Shown here: positions 1-12,069 of the stretch, one piece after another | Numbering within the stretch: the first letter of the stretch is position 1 | How the letters are laid out: each line of letters opens with the position of its first letter | From: Flabesymbios commensalis | Taxonomy: Eukaryota; Annelida; Polychaeta; Terebellida; Flabelligeridae | DNA: 64,000 nt | Direction of reading: 5' to 3' | Assembly: GCA_964017125.1 (NCBI GenBank) | Contig: OZ024911.1 | Location: 39,111,917 to 39,175,916 of the forward strand | Translations under genes and position numbers: made by a program | The notes under the pieces: model-generated | What the model was told of the DNA's origin: nothing | What the model saw: the letters and a program-made list of their open reading frames with translations, nothing else | Database searches by the model: none

Positions 1-1180
1 ACTCAAAAAAGAAAACCGTGTTCAATTCCCATGAATAGAAGGCAGACAAACACAAATTGAAAATCCGCTGTTTTTTACTAGATCCGGAGAAATTACCCGT
101 TTTTCTGTAGTACACCATCATTTTTCATTATCATGAAGCATCTGTATGGGTTTGTCGTTTTTTACAGAGATTCATCTTGAATTTAGGCCATAAATGAGTT
201 TAGTTGTTCAGAATAATGATGTTCGGACATAAAACACCCAAGAAAATAGTTATAAATACCAAAGGACAAGAAAGTCGATGCGGGGACGTAGCTGAACCAA
301 GTTGAACTTACAGCTGTTTCAGTGCTATATGGAGGAATGCTTGATATATGGCCCATAATTGAACATTCTCAAGTCAGTTTCGTTAATTTCACTAAAAAAC
401 ATGTTCATATGATATTTTTTCGCTGAAATGGCTGCCCGGTGATAATAAATGAGCAAAATAAATGGTCTTGTAGCAAAAACACATCCCATAGGCTCGAAAA
501 TGTGCTTTCTGGAACTACGGCCTTAACGTCTCACCACACATAATACCCGTCCCATAGACTTACATGTATTATGACCCATACACTCAGACCTCCCAGCATT
601 CTTTAAGTAGACAAATGTAAATAAACCTATGTATTTTTTTAACCATCAGACTGTCCTCTTTCAATATCAAAAATTAAAAAGGGGTGTGAAAGGGATATAA
701 TTTTTTTTATTTGAGCTCATAATAACCTCTTGCCCCACTCTCCCCTGAGCGACCTCCAAAAAATTGACCTTGTTTTTTAGAAGAGCCTTGTTACAGTCAG
801 CGCAAGGACTTCCTGTTGGATCTATCTTCCATCATTTTGATGCTTTTGCTATACCAAATCGTCACAGAATCGATTCAAATCGGTAGCAAAATGATATATC
901 TGTAATATTTACCACCGAGGCTGTTGCAAAGAGCCACATTTTCAAAAAAGAGACTAACTTTCTTATTCTTAAACTTTATAATGATATGCGCGAATGAATT
1001 TGTGTGGTGAGACCTTAACGGATTTGACACTTGGTTAAGAAAGTTAGACATTAAAACAATTATGTCCACTGGTAGATATCATAACCGCTATGAAGGGAAA
1101 GTCTGTTGTGTCACATAATAAAAACAGTATGTCAGAGAACTATTAGAATGGATGTGCTAACCAAAAAATGAGATTTCTAC
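1..1180. other. Spacer with no gene seen
   Basis: AT-rich DNA. No open frame here has splice-site support or a recognisable protein motif. It ends where the foldback elements at about 1188 begin. Confidence 0.5.
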
Positions 1181-1187
1181 GCAGCAT

Positions 1188-1780
1188 TATCGGCTGCTCT
1201 ATAACAAAATAAAGGCTCTTATGCAGCGGCTAGCACTATACCCAAAGTCACATTAAAAGTGATCAACCAGGATCGCATGTTTTTCGTCGATTTCTCGGTC
1301 AATTGTCAACCGATTTTCATGAAATTTGGTAACAATCATATTTCAGCAGAATCCTAATATCCCTGAAAATTTCGTAAAAATATATATCGTATTTCAAAAG
1401 TTAGACCATTTGACATGTAATAAATTGAAATTACGACGTCCCTCTATAAACCCATTAAACTAGTTCTAGAATTTTATTACATGTCAAATGGTCTAACTTT
1501 TGAAATATTCGATATAATTTTGTGAAATTTTTACCGCTGTTAGGATTTGAATAGAAAATGGCCTTTGCAAAATTTCAAGAAAATCGGTTCAGAATTGACG
1601 GAGAAATCGCCGAAAATCATGCGATCCTGGTTAATTTGACGGCGAGTATAGTAGCAGTGACAGGAGAGCGATTTCTCACACACAGCAGCCATTTTTTTCT
1701 AAAAAGGGCGCCACATGCTAGAATTATCGGCTGCTTTATAACACCACACAAGCGCTTATACAGCGGTCAGCTTTTTCGGC
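1188..1780. mobile_element. 400-bp foldback MITE flanked by two hairpin units
   Basis: A long imperfect palindrome runs from about 1245 to 1655. The left arm reads CAACCAGGATCGCATG near 1264 and the right arm CATGCGATCCTGGTTAA near 1617. Both arms also carry the word GTTAGACCATTTGACATGTA or its complement (near 1400 and 1480). There is no coding capacity. It is flanked on both sides by a short hairpin, GGCTGCTCTATAACA...CTTATGCAGCGGC (1190-1232) and GGCTGCTTTATAACA...CTTATACAGCGGTC (1728-1769). That hairpin is the same motif that builds the satellite at 9583-12069. A second copy of the large palindrome lies at 62575-62905. The transposase family is unknown. Confidence 0.75.
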
Positions 1781-1855
1781 GGTAAAGAGGGATAAACTTC
1801 AGGGAGCAGTGACATTTTCTAGAATTTCTAATTGCTTTAAATCGTCACACAAGAT

Positions 1856-1935
1856 AATACATTAGTATCTGTTGATTACTGGGAAATACGAGCACATATC
1901 TATTCCCCGTAATCAACAGATACGAGATGTATTCA
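1856..1935. repeat. Short perfect inverted repeat
   Basis: GTATCTGTTGATTAC (1865-1879) is repeated as its exact complement at 1909-1923 around a 29-base loop, and weaker pairing continues outward. It would form a stable hairpin and is probably a small foldback MITE. Confidence 0.7.
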
Positions 1936-2149
1936 CTAGTTTAAACGATTTCACTCTACAGCAATAACATAATTGAATGTAGGTCTATTTCGAAACAAGA
2001 ATATGGGACGTCTGGTGTTTTGAATAAAACCAGATAATCGGAAAGATTTTAACTTTATTTTGTGTCTTTCTCTTTCCTAATCATAGAAATTAAATGAATA
2101 TATATATAAAAGTAGCTCGGATCCTTCAATTGCAGCTAACATGTCGATT

Positions 2150-2232
2150 TAATGTTGGGCCAGTGTCTTAGATTGTGGTACATCATGTACATAATTGAAC
2201 CGACAATTGGTCAACATCTAACGTTTTAGTAC
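2150..2232. mobile_element. Foldback family F1, partial copy
   Basis: It carries AATGTTGGGCCAGTGTC and, 40 bases on, the complementary-type arm GACAATTGGTCAACAT. This matches the inner core of the CCCAGCAAACACGAG foldback family (best copy 45447-45547). The outer arms are missing. Confidence 0.5.
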
Positions 2233-2419
2233 AAGAGCATACTTATGCCTATCCAGTAATGCTGGCAAGCTATGTATTAAGGTTCCCCCTGCCAGGGGGG
2301 AGGCTTTTTGTTTTTGCACGGTTTCGTCCGCCAACGCCTCCGCCTCATGTGGCCGCACTCATACCTTGTCACCCTCATATCTACAAATCCGCTTCTCCAA
2401 TTCATTCGGTGTTCCAGAG

Positions 2420-3545
2420 ACCGATAACTAGCATGAATTCCTAAGCAGCATCAATTTTTCAGAAAGTTTTTAAAAATATCCCGGTCATGGCGGCCAACTT
2501 TAATCTTTTTCCATCAAATTAAGTCCTTGTCAACCTGATAACTTCAAAACCGCTTATCCGATACTCCATATCCAACATACTGCATAGTATTAATTCCTAG
2601 ACCGCATCAATTTTTTCCAGTGAGTTTTGAAAAATATCCGGGTCATGGTTGCCATCTTTAATCTTTTTTCATCAAATTAGGACCCGATTTACTCAATATT
2701 CAAAATACTGCATAGTAGTATTAATTCCTGAACCGCATCCATTTTTCAGAAAGTTCGGAAAAATATGCGGGTCATGGCGGCCATCTTTAATCTTTTTTTC
2801 ATCAAATTAGTTATTCAATATTCAAAATACTGCATAATAGTAATAATTCCTACACCGTATAAATTTTTCAGAAATATTCCATATCCAACATACTGCATAT
2901 AGTAGTACCGGTAGTAATAATTCCTAGACCGCATCAATCTTTCTGATAACTTCAAAACCGCTTATACGATATACTCCATATCCAACATACTGCATAGTAG
3001 TACCTGGACCGCATCAACTTTTCAAAAAGTTTGGGAAAATATGCGGGTCATGGTGGCCATCTTTAATATATATTTATCAAATTAGGACCCAATTTACTCA
3101 ATATTCAAAACACTGCATAGTAGTAGTAATTCCTAGACTGCAGCATTTTTTCAGAAAGTTCGGAAAAATATCCGGGACATGACGGCTATCTTTAATCTTT
3201 TTTCGTCAAATGATGACCTTGTCACCCTGATAACTTCAAACGCTTATCCGATATACTCCATATCCAACATACTGCATAGTAGTATTAATTACTAGACCGC
3301 ATCAATTTTTTAGAAAGTTTGAAAAAATATCCGGGTCATGGTGGCCATGCTTAATCTTTTTTCGTCGAATTAGAACCTTGTCATCCTGATAAATTCAAAG
3401 GCGCTTATCATACACACTCAATATTCAACATACTGCATGCTAGTATTAATTCCTAAACTGCATCAGTTTTTGAGAAAGTTGAGAAACACCGGTTTTTGGC
3501 GGCCATCTTTAATATATTTGGATCAAAATAGCACCTTGTCCCCTT
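2420..3545. repeat. Degenerate tandem array, period about 140 bp
   Basis: About eight diverged units. Each carries, in order, CTAGACCGCATCAATTTTT, AAATATCCGGGTCATGG, GGCGGCCATCTTTAATC, a TCATCAAATTAGGACC-like stretch and a CATACTGCATAGTAGTA-like stretch. Units differ by substitutions and by deletions of 20-40 bases. No coding signal. The repeated GGCGGCCATCTT contains the core of a YY1-type site, a sequence resemblance only. Confidence 0.85.
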
Positions 3546-5605
3546 AAAGCTGCTAGCCTCTGCCTCCTAATATTACTTAATAATTACATGTACAAATTGA
3601 TGATCTGGTAAAATTTTAATTAATTTAGAACTTTTATTTGAAAAGTGCGAGGGGGAGCCTTCTTGGGAGTTCACATGGTAAACACTTACTTCTAGTTTAT
3701 GTTTTATGATTTTCAGGTGGTCAGGGGTATACTGATATAGAACAATATTGGTGTCATTTTTGCAATACGTATTTTGGTGTGTTTTTATAGGAATTTCGAA
3801 ATGACCACAATGGAGTGAAAAGAACAAATATAAATTTTAAATTAGTTTTATTTTCGAATAGAAGTGTCCATCATGCAGTTTTGTGCATTGATATGCCAAT
3901 AATATTAAATAATCGAACCTTGGAGCCTTACATGCTAACATTTGTTTTAGGTGCCTAGATAACAGCTGCAACGAGCATCATGTTGGGCATTAAGTTAAAC
4001 AGTTTATTCGTAGTCCACCAGGGTTACTATGACTATTGGTTGTCATGTTCCTCTCAGACGAATAAATACTTGCTACTTGTTGCCAGTGATAAAACTTTCT
4101 GTTAACATTGTATGATTTGCTTATTATAAGTGGACGCAACACAAATACAACAATAACTCTCTAATAATTCTTTTGCATTTATTAATAGAATGTCTCAGCT
4201 TGTTAATATGTTTTGTATTCTAAAGAAGTGATCCCATTCTTCATTCCACGATGTTACGTGAATCTGTACCATCTCTGAAACAAATAAGAAGTATGCCTAT
4301 GTATTATTAAATAAAGGATATATTTTATTAGTGGGGCAGATACGTGTAGAAAGCAACACGGGGGCTGATGGATTAAGGATATCATGGATATAGTGACAAG
4401 CTGAATTTTCTTCGTGGCGCGAACAAAAATAGTGAAAATTCAAAACGGCTTCCACCAAAGTCTAAATATCCACAAAACTAGAGATGTGTTTCCGCATAAA
4501 AGCATCCCCTTCTGCATTAGCTTTAAAGGGGGAATATTCGCAGGTGATAATGGTAAAATGCAATAAGCAATAATGCAATACAATTTTGTACACGGTTAAC
4601 ATTTTTATTGTTCACAATAAAACATAAATCTAATTAGCTTTAGACAATTTAACCTAGAACAGTTCTAAAAAGTGTGAGAGGGTTATACCCTGCTTCAGTC
4701 CAATCAAAGACCGTATCGAAGCACAACTGATTATTTTTTTAAATCTTAAAATGTCAATTTCGGACACTAAACAAATACGTAAATCAGTTCGGACGCTATC
4801 GTTGGACAACTGAATTTGGCAGCCATTTTCTAAAATAGTCGCCAGGCCAGGTAAAAAAAAATCAACAAAATTATTCCCCAGGCCTACCCTAGCAGCATGG
4901 AATCTTTAAATAATTTGGTCAGCGCCCCTCCCAGGAAATCAGATTTGTTGTCATACTTTGGCAAGTGACAGATCTGATGTAAAAACGGATGAAAGTCCAC
5001 AGGTGATCAAAAAATGAATTTCTTTTAAATTCGCCATCTTAATATTTTTAATGGATATTTCTTCACATTTTCATTCAACTTGAGATGTGAATTGAAGGGT
5101 TCCTTGTAATAACTTGTTAAGCGCCATTAACAGGTTCTTTCTGATAACGACGGGTTTGAGGTGCTGAGGTAAGGAAGATTAGTGCGTGAAAAAATCTTAA
5201 CTCTACGACCATTATAAAGCACTTTTCTCAGAAGCAAGTACATGTTTATGGCTGTTAGTGAGACAAATGTCACTATAATAAAATGTTAAGTGTGTTTACC
5301 AGTGAATATTACTGAATAACATGTAGCAAATCCTACCGGTAAACTAACTTAACATGTTCTTGCAAATAATAGAATCACAAATCAGAAATGGTAAGCACCA
5401 TTCACATGATTTTACAAATATCAACACTATTAATTTTAAATGTGCAAAAGTATCCAGATAAATGGCTGTGAAGTCACTGTTTCACAGATATGTAATCGAT
5501 ATCCATGATTTCTGGAATAAATCGAATAAAGCAATAAAATGGTAATGTCATTTACCATAAAATATTGTGATGTTGAATTTGAAAACTATTGGCAAAATAT
5601 ATATA
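3546..5605. other. Spacer with no gene seen
   Basis: AT-rich sequence. The open frames on either strand are short and no plausible exon with matching splice sites was found. Confidence 0.45.
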
Positions 5606-5894
5606 GGTTTTTAATTCTCCCCGGAAGGTTTTTAATTCTCCGCGGAAGGTTTTTAATTCTTTGCGGAAGGTTTTAATTATCCGTGGAAGGTTTTTAATTC
5701 TCCCCGGAAGGTTTTTAATTCTGTGCGGAGGATTTTTTAATTTTCCGCGGAAGGTTTTTAATTCTCATAGGAAGATTTTAATTATCTGTGGAAGGTTTTT
5801 AATTCTCCCTGGAAGGTTTTTAATTCTCCGCGGAAGGTTTTTAATTCTCTGCGGAAGGTTTTAATTATCTGTGGAAGGTTTTTAATTCTCCGCG
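5606..5894. repeat. Minisatellite, 20-21-bp unit, 14 copies
   Basis: The unit is GGTTTTTAATTCTCCGCGGAA with variable CCCC, CGCG, CTGC or CATA at the centre. A 20-bp variant with AATTATC and TGTGG recurs at units 4, 9 and 13, suggesting that blocks of four or five units were duplicated together (a higher-order repeat). The frame open across it on the plus strand is a by-product of the near 3n period and is not a gene. Confidence 0.95.
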
Positions 5895-7398
5895 AGCATA
5901 GAAAAAAATCAGATGTTTTCAATCATTTTTTGTGTTAAATACACAGATTCAAATACTTATTTGTTGCGTTATTAAGTTTGGACTTCTAATTGAAAATTGG
6001 TAAATGAAAAAAGTTAAAATTTCGAGTGCTCATTTCTAATGATACAATCAATTATGCAATCAAAATAATGGTATTTGACCAGGCTAACTTTCTCAGTTGA
6101 ATCCAGGATTAAAAAACCCATAAAAAGTAATTGAAATATGACATTTTTAACAACCTTCGCAGATTAAATTAACATATTATATTTTCTCAATGTAATACCT
6201 GGATATATCCGTATTCATCCAACAAAATTTTAACTGTGGCATTTTGCTCCGAGTCGAAAAATTTCTCCAGAACTTACAATAATTCTCCTGTAAATTAGAA
6301 TAAACATGTTGATGTATTTTTGTTTAAAAGTTTGAAGAACAAGATACATATAGCATTTGGGGTATAGGGGTTAAATATTCTTCAATGTTATCTGCAGGAT
6401 ATAGGTGGATTAACGATACTACAAAACTCGAATATTACAAATTAAAATTATGCTGCGCCCTACCTTGGACGCCATACTAAATGAATATGTGTTGATGTCA
6501 ATTACAATTACAATTTATTAATCCATGATTACTAATACTTTGTGACTTGAAAACAGAGACCAGTTTAAAATGTATTAATTATTTTTTTCACTAGGAAAAA
6601 CATATTTTTAATGATCAGGAAATCTTTACTAGAAACGATAATAAAATCTAGGCCAAAACTTTCGGCATGATGTGAGAGTGAAATATGGAAGAAATACTCA
6701 ATGGGTTTCAGATATATGCTCTGTAAATAGTATTGTTACTCAGATAATTAAAAAAAAAAAAATTGTTTAAAGACGTAATTAAAAAATTGCTTATAACACA
6801 AAAAAGTACATATTACATTTGTAAGCAATATAAAATAAATCTCCTCTGAAAGGGGTTTCAAAGATTTGCTCTGAAAAAGAGATTGTTTGTGATTAAGCTA
6901 TTTTGGCTGAGATAATTAGACAAATAATTAGAATAGATAATTATATAAGCTGAGATATGTAAGCATAAATCAAAAATAGTAAGTCAAGGGAAGGGTAATA
7001 ATCCCAAAAGGCATATATCCACCTTCAGATTGATATGTGTGTGTAGTATGAAGTTAATCACCCACGGCCTTTCAGAGATTTGATCCGAAACGAGATGGTC
7101 AGTGTCTAGGCTAGAAGCGGCGAGGGTTGTTTAAAATTACGAAATATTACTAGGGTATGCTGATATGTGCAATGGTCATTGTTGCAGAGGCGCTACTTGA
7201 AAAGTTACAAGGCTACCCACACCTGCCTTGAAAATAAACTTTCAGTTTAGATTTTAGAAGTAACTTTTTGTGGACAATTTGGCCACATAAAACTTTACAA
7301 ATAAAACGTTTAATAATTTATTAACATAAACTTGAAATGTAATTACATATGCACTTTATTTATCATGTATATTAAAAGAATAACTACCTTCTTCTTAC
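5895..7398. other. Spacer with no gene seen
   Basis: AT-rich. Further exons of the minus-strand ZSWIM3-like gene would be expected in this direction, but none with recognisable protein similarity was found. Confidence 0.4.
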
Positions 7399-7434
7399 GA
7401 TTTTTTCAACAATTTCCTGAGATTATGGATATAT
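7399..7434 (-). pseudogene. ZSWIM3-like exon 3, second part
   Basis: Directly beyond the transposon and its duplicated target site, the minus strand reads TATATCCATAATCTCAGG, giving YIHNLRKLLKKS. This is the continuation expected after ILTK in the family (DIHNL-type motif). It is followed by the donor GTAAGA (7398 downward). It shows that the exon was continuous before the insertion. Confidence 0.6.
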
Positions 7435-7442
7435 TTTGTGAG

Positions 7443-8757
7443 GAATGCCAGTCGTTTCGGCCCCTTTCCTGTTCGGCCCCTTTCCCGTTCGGCCTCTTAC
7501 CCGTTCGGCCCCACATATGTCATTATATATATAGTCACCGACTTGTTCTTCACTTCATCCGTGTTACTCAGACATGCATAGACGTATATATACAGTTGAC
7601 ATAAATAAACATAAATAGACATGTATAATCAATTACTACAGAGCAGTTTGACACAAGTTGAGTTGTGAAGGGAGTCGCACCTCGGTGAGCAGTACGCCAA
7701 CCGTGTACAGATACGCAAGTTGACTTGTTAACAGAGCGATACCTCGGAGAAGGTGACTGCTACTACGAGCAGATGACAACTGGTTGTGAAGGCTGTAGTG
7801 AAAGCTTGGAATGAAACTGTGAGTGATAGATTGGTAAGCTGTGAGCTCGCTTACCAATAAAAACTGGGTACCTCAACTCAATATAATTTTTATAATATAA
7901 ATGTAAGAAAGAGCGGAAATATATTTAAAATTAGTTGTTTCAAAATATATGAAATGATAATAATCGCGGCAATGTCTACACACGCGATAATCTGATCGTG
8001 CATAAAGGTGAAATGACCTGCTTCATTCGTTTACAAATTGTTAATTATTGTATAATTTTAAAGGATTCATAGATAAGTAAATATGTTTAAGGCCTATATA
8101 AAGGCTCATAATATTATATCAGTTCTAGTTTCCAACGCGATAGACCTGTTCATTATAGGGGGCCGAACGGGTACAATGTACGTAGGGGCCTACTTGGGGG
8201 CCGAACAGGCAATGCTTGGGAGCCAAACGTGAGGATAGAAATGTTAAATTCGTGGTACAAAGAATCAATAATATAACAGTAAATTGAACTAACATTGGAA
8301 GGGTTGTTCTAAAACTTCACGACGTTTCGACTCACTTGCTACGGCATTTTTTCTGTAATTTCTGGTCTTTCTGATTTATTCTAGATTGTTCTAGGGCTGG
8401 AGCTGAACATAATTAAGGATAAACAATTTTAATGATTAGGTTATATGTTATCTGGTATTATTCCGGCCTGTTTTTACAATGTAGGCCTAGGAGCAGATGA
8501 GCAGGCTGTTAAGACAAGTAATTTTCAGCCACTTGAAGTTGTGTCTCGCGGTTCAGTGTAGTAGTAGTAGGCCTATAGTATAGCTGTATGTACCACGGTA
8601 GGGGGGCGAACGAGTAACGCTCTGACGACGCTGACTCAGTAACTGACAGGCCAGGGGAAGCATTGTAATTAGGGGGCCGAACGGGTAAGGGGCCGAACGG
8701 GTAAGAGGCCTAACGGGAGGGGGCCGAACAGGTAAGAGGCCGAGACGACCTGATACC
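7443..8757. mobile_element. 1.3-kb TIR DNA transposon inserted in ZSWIM3-like exon 3
   Basis: The ends are inverted repeats (GAATGCCAGTCGTTTCGGCC at the left; GGTATCAGGTCGTCTCGGCC as the complement of the right). Each continues into about four subterminal copies of a 16-17-bp unit, GGGGCCGAACGGGTAAG, in inverted orientation (left 7457-7516, right 8675-8740), with two more copies internally (8157-8228). The element is bounded by the direct repeat TTTGTGAG (7435-7442 and 8758-8765), an 8-bp target duplication compatible with hAT-type or, if longer, MULE-type transposition. No transposase frame is seen, so it is non-autonomous. Confidence 0.75.
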
Positions 8758-8876
8758 TTTGTGAGTATGCAGCGCGTGCTGGAACTGCTCAAACATGCCT
8801 TGATCTTGGATGCTGGTATATGCATTTGTAGCATGTCTACAACACTAGACTTTTCAGCATTATTCATCCTTCGATT
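8758..8876 (-). pseudogene. ZSWIM3-like exon 3, first part
   Basis: The acceptor TTTCTATCAG precedes 8876. It encodes NRRMNNAEKSSVVDMLQM...RCILTK in phase 0 after exon 2. The conserved frame stops at 8758, where the 1.3-kb TIR element begins, and resumes at 7434. Confidence 0.65.
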
Positions 8877-9284
8877 CTGATAGAAAAAAGGGTATATGTC
8901 AGTACTTTTGGCATAACATACAGAAAAAAGAGAAATCAAACATTTGAGCTTTTGCTATAAACAGCACAATTTAATAAAATTAAACAAATACATTAACATG
9001 TATGACTGGTATGAAGAGGTTTTTTTAACATTGTAAACCAGGTAGTTCTCACAGTGCCCTCGCTTCCATTTTATCAGTTACACGCAATGGAAAAGTAGCA
9101 GATTACTAAGCATTACACACCATCAATGATTATGGTAGGCTACAATCTTAGCTATTACTCAAAATGTATTTCAGCACAGACCACACACAGACAATATAAA
9201 CTTAGATTTTACATTCCCAGCTATACCATACAGAAAATGACCAGCTACTCAATATAAGTGAATGAAAACTGAAAATAAACTCAC

Positions 9285-9417
9285 TTCTGGATATTGTTTG
9301 TACAAATCACTTGACACCTCCTGATTATGGTCGAGGCATATGTCAGTGATGACAAGCTGATCAACCTTCCTGTCGACACAGGCCAAAATTCTAGCGGAAC
9401 AACCCATCTTCTATGAC
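9285..9417 (-). pseudogene. ZSWIM3-like exon 2 with in-frame TAG
   Basis: The acceptor TATATTTGCAG precedes 9417 and the donor GTGAGT follows 9285. In the phase set by exon 1 it reads R-S-stop-K-M-GCSARILACVDRK...HNQEVSSDLYKQYPE. The stop sits where relatives have an ordinary residue, and the rest of the frame is well preserved. No other nearby AG acceptor restores a clean frame with exon 1. Confidence 0.65.
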
Positions 9418-9582
9418 CTGCAAATATAAAAAATCAATTAATTTATTTTCTCCATCTTATTCATTATTAATCTAGCTGTTAATTACTTACATAATGCAGT
9501 AATTAGTAATTAACTATAATTGTTAACAACGTAGTGAAACTGATAAGGTTAAATATATATAATGGTTTTAATATATCTTTCT

Positions 9583-12069
9583 TCTAAAAACTTTGGCCGC
9601 TGTATAAGGCATCATGCCTTTCATAGCAGCCAATTGTTTCCTGCCGCTTGATAAGTGCCTATGTGCTGCTATACAGCAAACCAGTATTCTCGAAGGTGCA
9701 TCTGCCTTCTAAATACTTTGGCCGCTGTATAAGGCTTTATATAGCCTTATATAGCAGCCCATTGTTTCCTGGCCGCTGTATAAGCATCTACATGCTGTTA
9801 TACAGCGGCCCAGTATTCTTGAAGGTGCATCTGGCTTCTAAATACTTGGGCCGCTGTGTAAGGCATTATATAGCCTTATATAGCAGCCCATTGTTTCCTG
9901 GCCGCTTGATAAGTGCCTATGTGTTGTTATACAGCAGCCCAGTATTCTAGAAGGTGCATCTGGCTTCTGAATACTTTGGCTGCTGTATAAGGCATTATAT
10001 AGCCCTATATAGCAGCCCACTGTTTCCTGACCGATGCACAAGTGCATATGTACTGTTATACAGCAGCCCAGTATTCTAGAAGGGGCATCTGGCTTGTAAA
10101 TACTTTGGCCGCTGTATAAGGCATTATATAGCCTTATATAGCAGCCCATTGTTTCCTGACCGATGCACAAGTGCATATGTACTGTTATACAGCAGCCCAG
10201 TATTCTAGAAGGTGCATCTGGCTTGTAAATACTTTGGCATGCATTATATAGCCCTATATAGCAGCCCATTGTTTCCTGGCTGCTGCATAAGTGCATATGT
10301 GCTGTTATACAGCAGCCCAGTATTCTAGAAGGTGCATCTGGCTTGTAAATACTTTGGCCGCTGTATAAGGCATTATATAGCCTTATATAGCAGCCCATTG
10401 TTTCCTGACCGCTGCATAAGTGCATATGTGCAGTTATACAGCAGCCCAGTTGTCTAGAAGGTGCATCTGGCTTCTAAATACTTTGGCCGCTGTATAAGGC
10501 ATTATGTAGTCTTATATGGCAGCCCATTATATCATGGCCGCTGTATTAGCATATACATGCTGCTATACAGCAGCCCAGTATTCTACAAGTTGCTTCTGAC
10601 TTCTAAATACTTTGGCCGCTGTGTCAAGCACTATAATAGGCTTATACAGCAGCCCATTGTTCCCTGACCGCTACATAAATGCATACATGCGGTTATACAG
10701 CAGCCCAGTTTTCTAGAAGGTGCATCTGGCTTCTGGATACTTTGGCCGCTGTATAAGGCTTTACATAGTCTTATATAGCAGCCCATTGTTTCTTGGCCGC
10801 TGTATAGGCATCTACATGCTGTTATACAGCAGCCCAGTATTCTTGAAGGTGCATCTGGCTTCTAAATACTTTGCTCGCTGTATAAGGCACTATATAGCCT
10901 TATATAGCAGCCCATTGTTTCCTGACCGTTGCATAAGTGCATATGTACTGTTATACAGCAGCCCACTATTCTAGCAGACGAATCTGGCTTCTAAATACTT
11001 TGGCCGCTCTATAAGGCATTATCTAGTCTTATATAGCAGCCCATTATATCCTGGCCGCTGTCTTGGCATATACATGCTGTTATACAGAAGCCCAATATTC
11101 TACAAGTTGCTTCTGGCGTCTGAATACTTTGGCATTATAATAGGCTTATATAGCAGCCCGTTGTTTCCTGACCACTGCATAAGTGCATATGTACTGTTAT
11201 AGAACAGCCCAGTATTCTAGAAGGCCCATCTGGCTTCTGAATACTTTGACCGATGTGTAAAGCATTCTATAGCCCTATGTAGCAGCCCAATGTTACCTGG
11301 CCGCTGCATAAGTGCATATGTACTGTTATACAGCAGCCCAGTATTCTAGAAGGTGCATCTGGCTTGTAAATACTTTGACCGCTGTATAAGGCATTATATA
11401 GCCTTATATAACAGCCCATTGTTGCCTGACCGCTGCATAAGTGCATATGTGCTGTTATACAGCAGCCCAGTATTCTAGAAGACGCATCTGGCTTGTAAAT
11501 ACTTTGGCCGCTGTATAAGGCATTATGTAGTCTTATATAGCAGCCCATTATATCCTGGCCGTTGTCTTAGCATATACATGCTTCTATACAGCAGCCCAGT
11601 ATTGTACAAGTTGCTTCTGGCTTCTGAATACTTTCGCCGCTGTGTCAAGCTTTATAATAGGCTTATATAGCAGCCCATTGTTTCTTGACCGCTGCATAAA
11701 TGCATCACATGCGGTTATACAGCAGCCCAGTATTCTAGAAGGTGCATCTGGCTCCTGGATGCTATGGCCGCAGTGTAAAGTATTAGGCTCATATAGCAGC
11801 CCATTATTTCCTGGCCGCTTGATAATTGCCTATGTGCTGTTATACAGCAGCCCAGTATTCTTGAAGGTACATCTGGCTTCTAAATACTTTGGCCGCTGTA
11901 TAAGGCTTTACATAACCTTATATAGCAGCCCGTTATACCCTGGCCGCTGTATTAGCATATACATGCTGCTATACAGCAGCCCAGTATTCTACAAGTTGCT
12001 TCTGGCTTCTGAATACTTTGGCCGCTGTGTCAAGCATTATAATAGGCTTATATAGCAGCCCGTTGTTTC
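9583..12069. repeat. Satellite of about 20 units, period about 129 bp, built of two hairpins per unit
   Basis: Each unit contains two palindromes. The first is GGCCGCTGTATAAGGC, a short centre, then GCCTTATATAGCAGCC. The second is GACCGCTGCATAAGTGC...TGTTATACAGCAGCC. They are joined by CCATTGTTTCCTG and by CAGTATTCTAGAAGGTGCAT. A second unit type has CAAGTTGCTTCTGG and CATTATATCCTGGCC in place of these, and the two types alternate irregularly. The hairpin arms are the motif also seen singly at 1190-1232 and 1728-1769, so the array probably grew from a foldback transposon. Long frames on both strands exist only because 129 is a multiple of 3. The array sits in intron 1 of the ZSWIM3-like gene. 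Confidence 0.95.

Noticed and set aside
5661-5864. Frame with GRFLIL repeats
   Set aside because: Translation of the 20-21-bp minisatellite; not a gene.
9648-12055. Several frames on both strands with repeated ALYSSPLFPGRCIS or MGCYIRLYNALYSGQ text
   Set aside because: They are the 129-bp satellite read in phase because 129 is a multiple of 3. They have no start context and appear equally on both strands.
9583-12069. CRISPR-like reading of regularly spaced palindromic repeats
   Set aside because: The spacers are themselves repeated, the unit is about 129 bp, and the genome is animal. It is a satellite.
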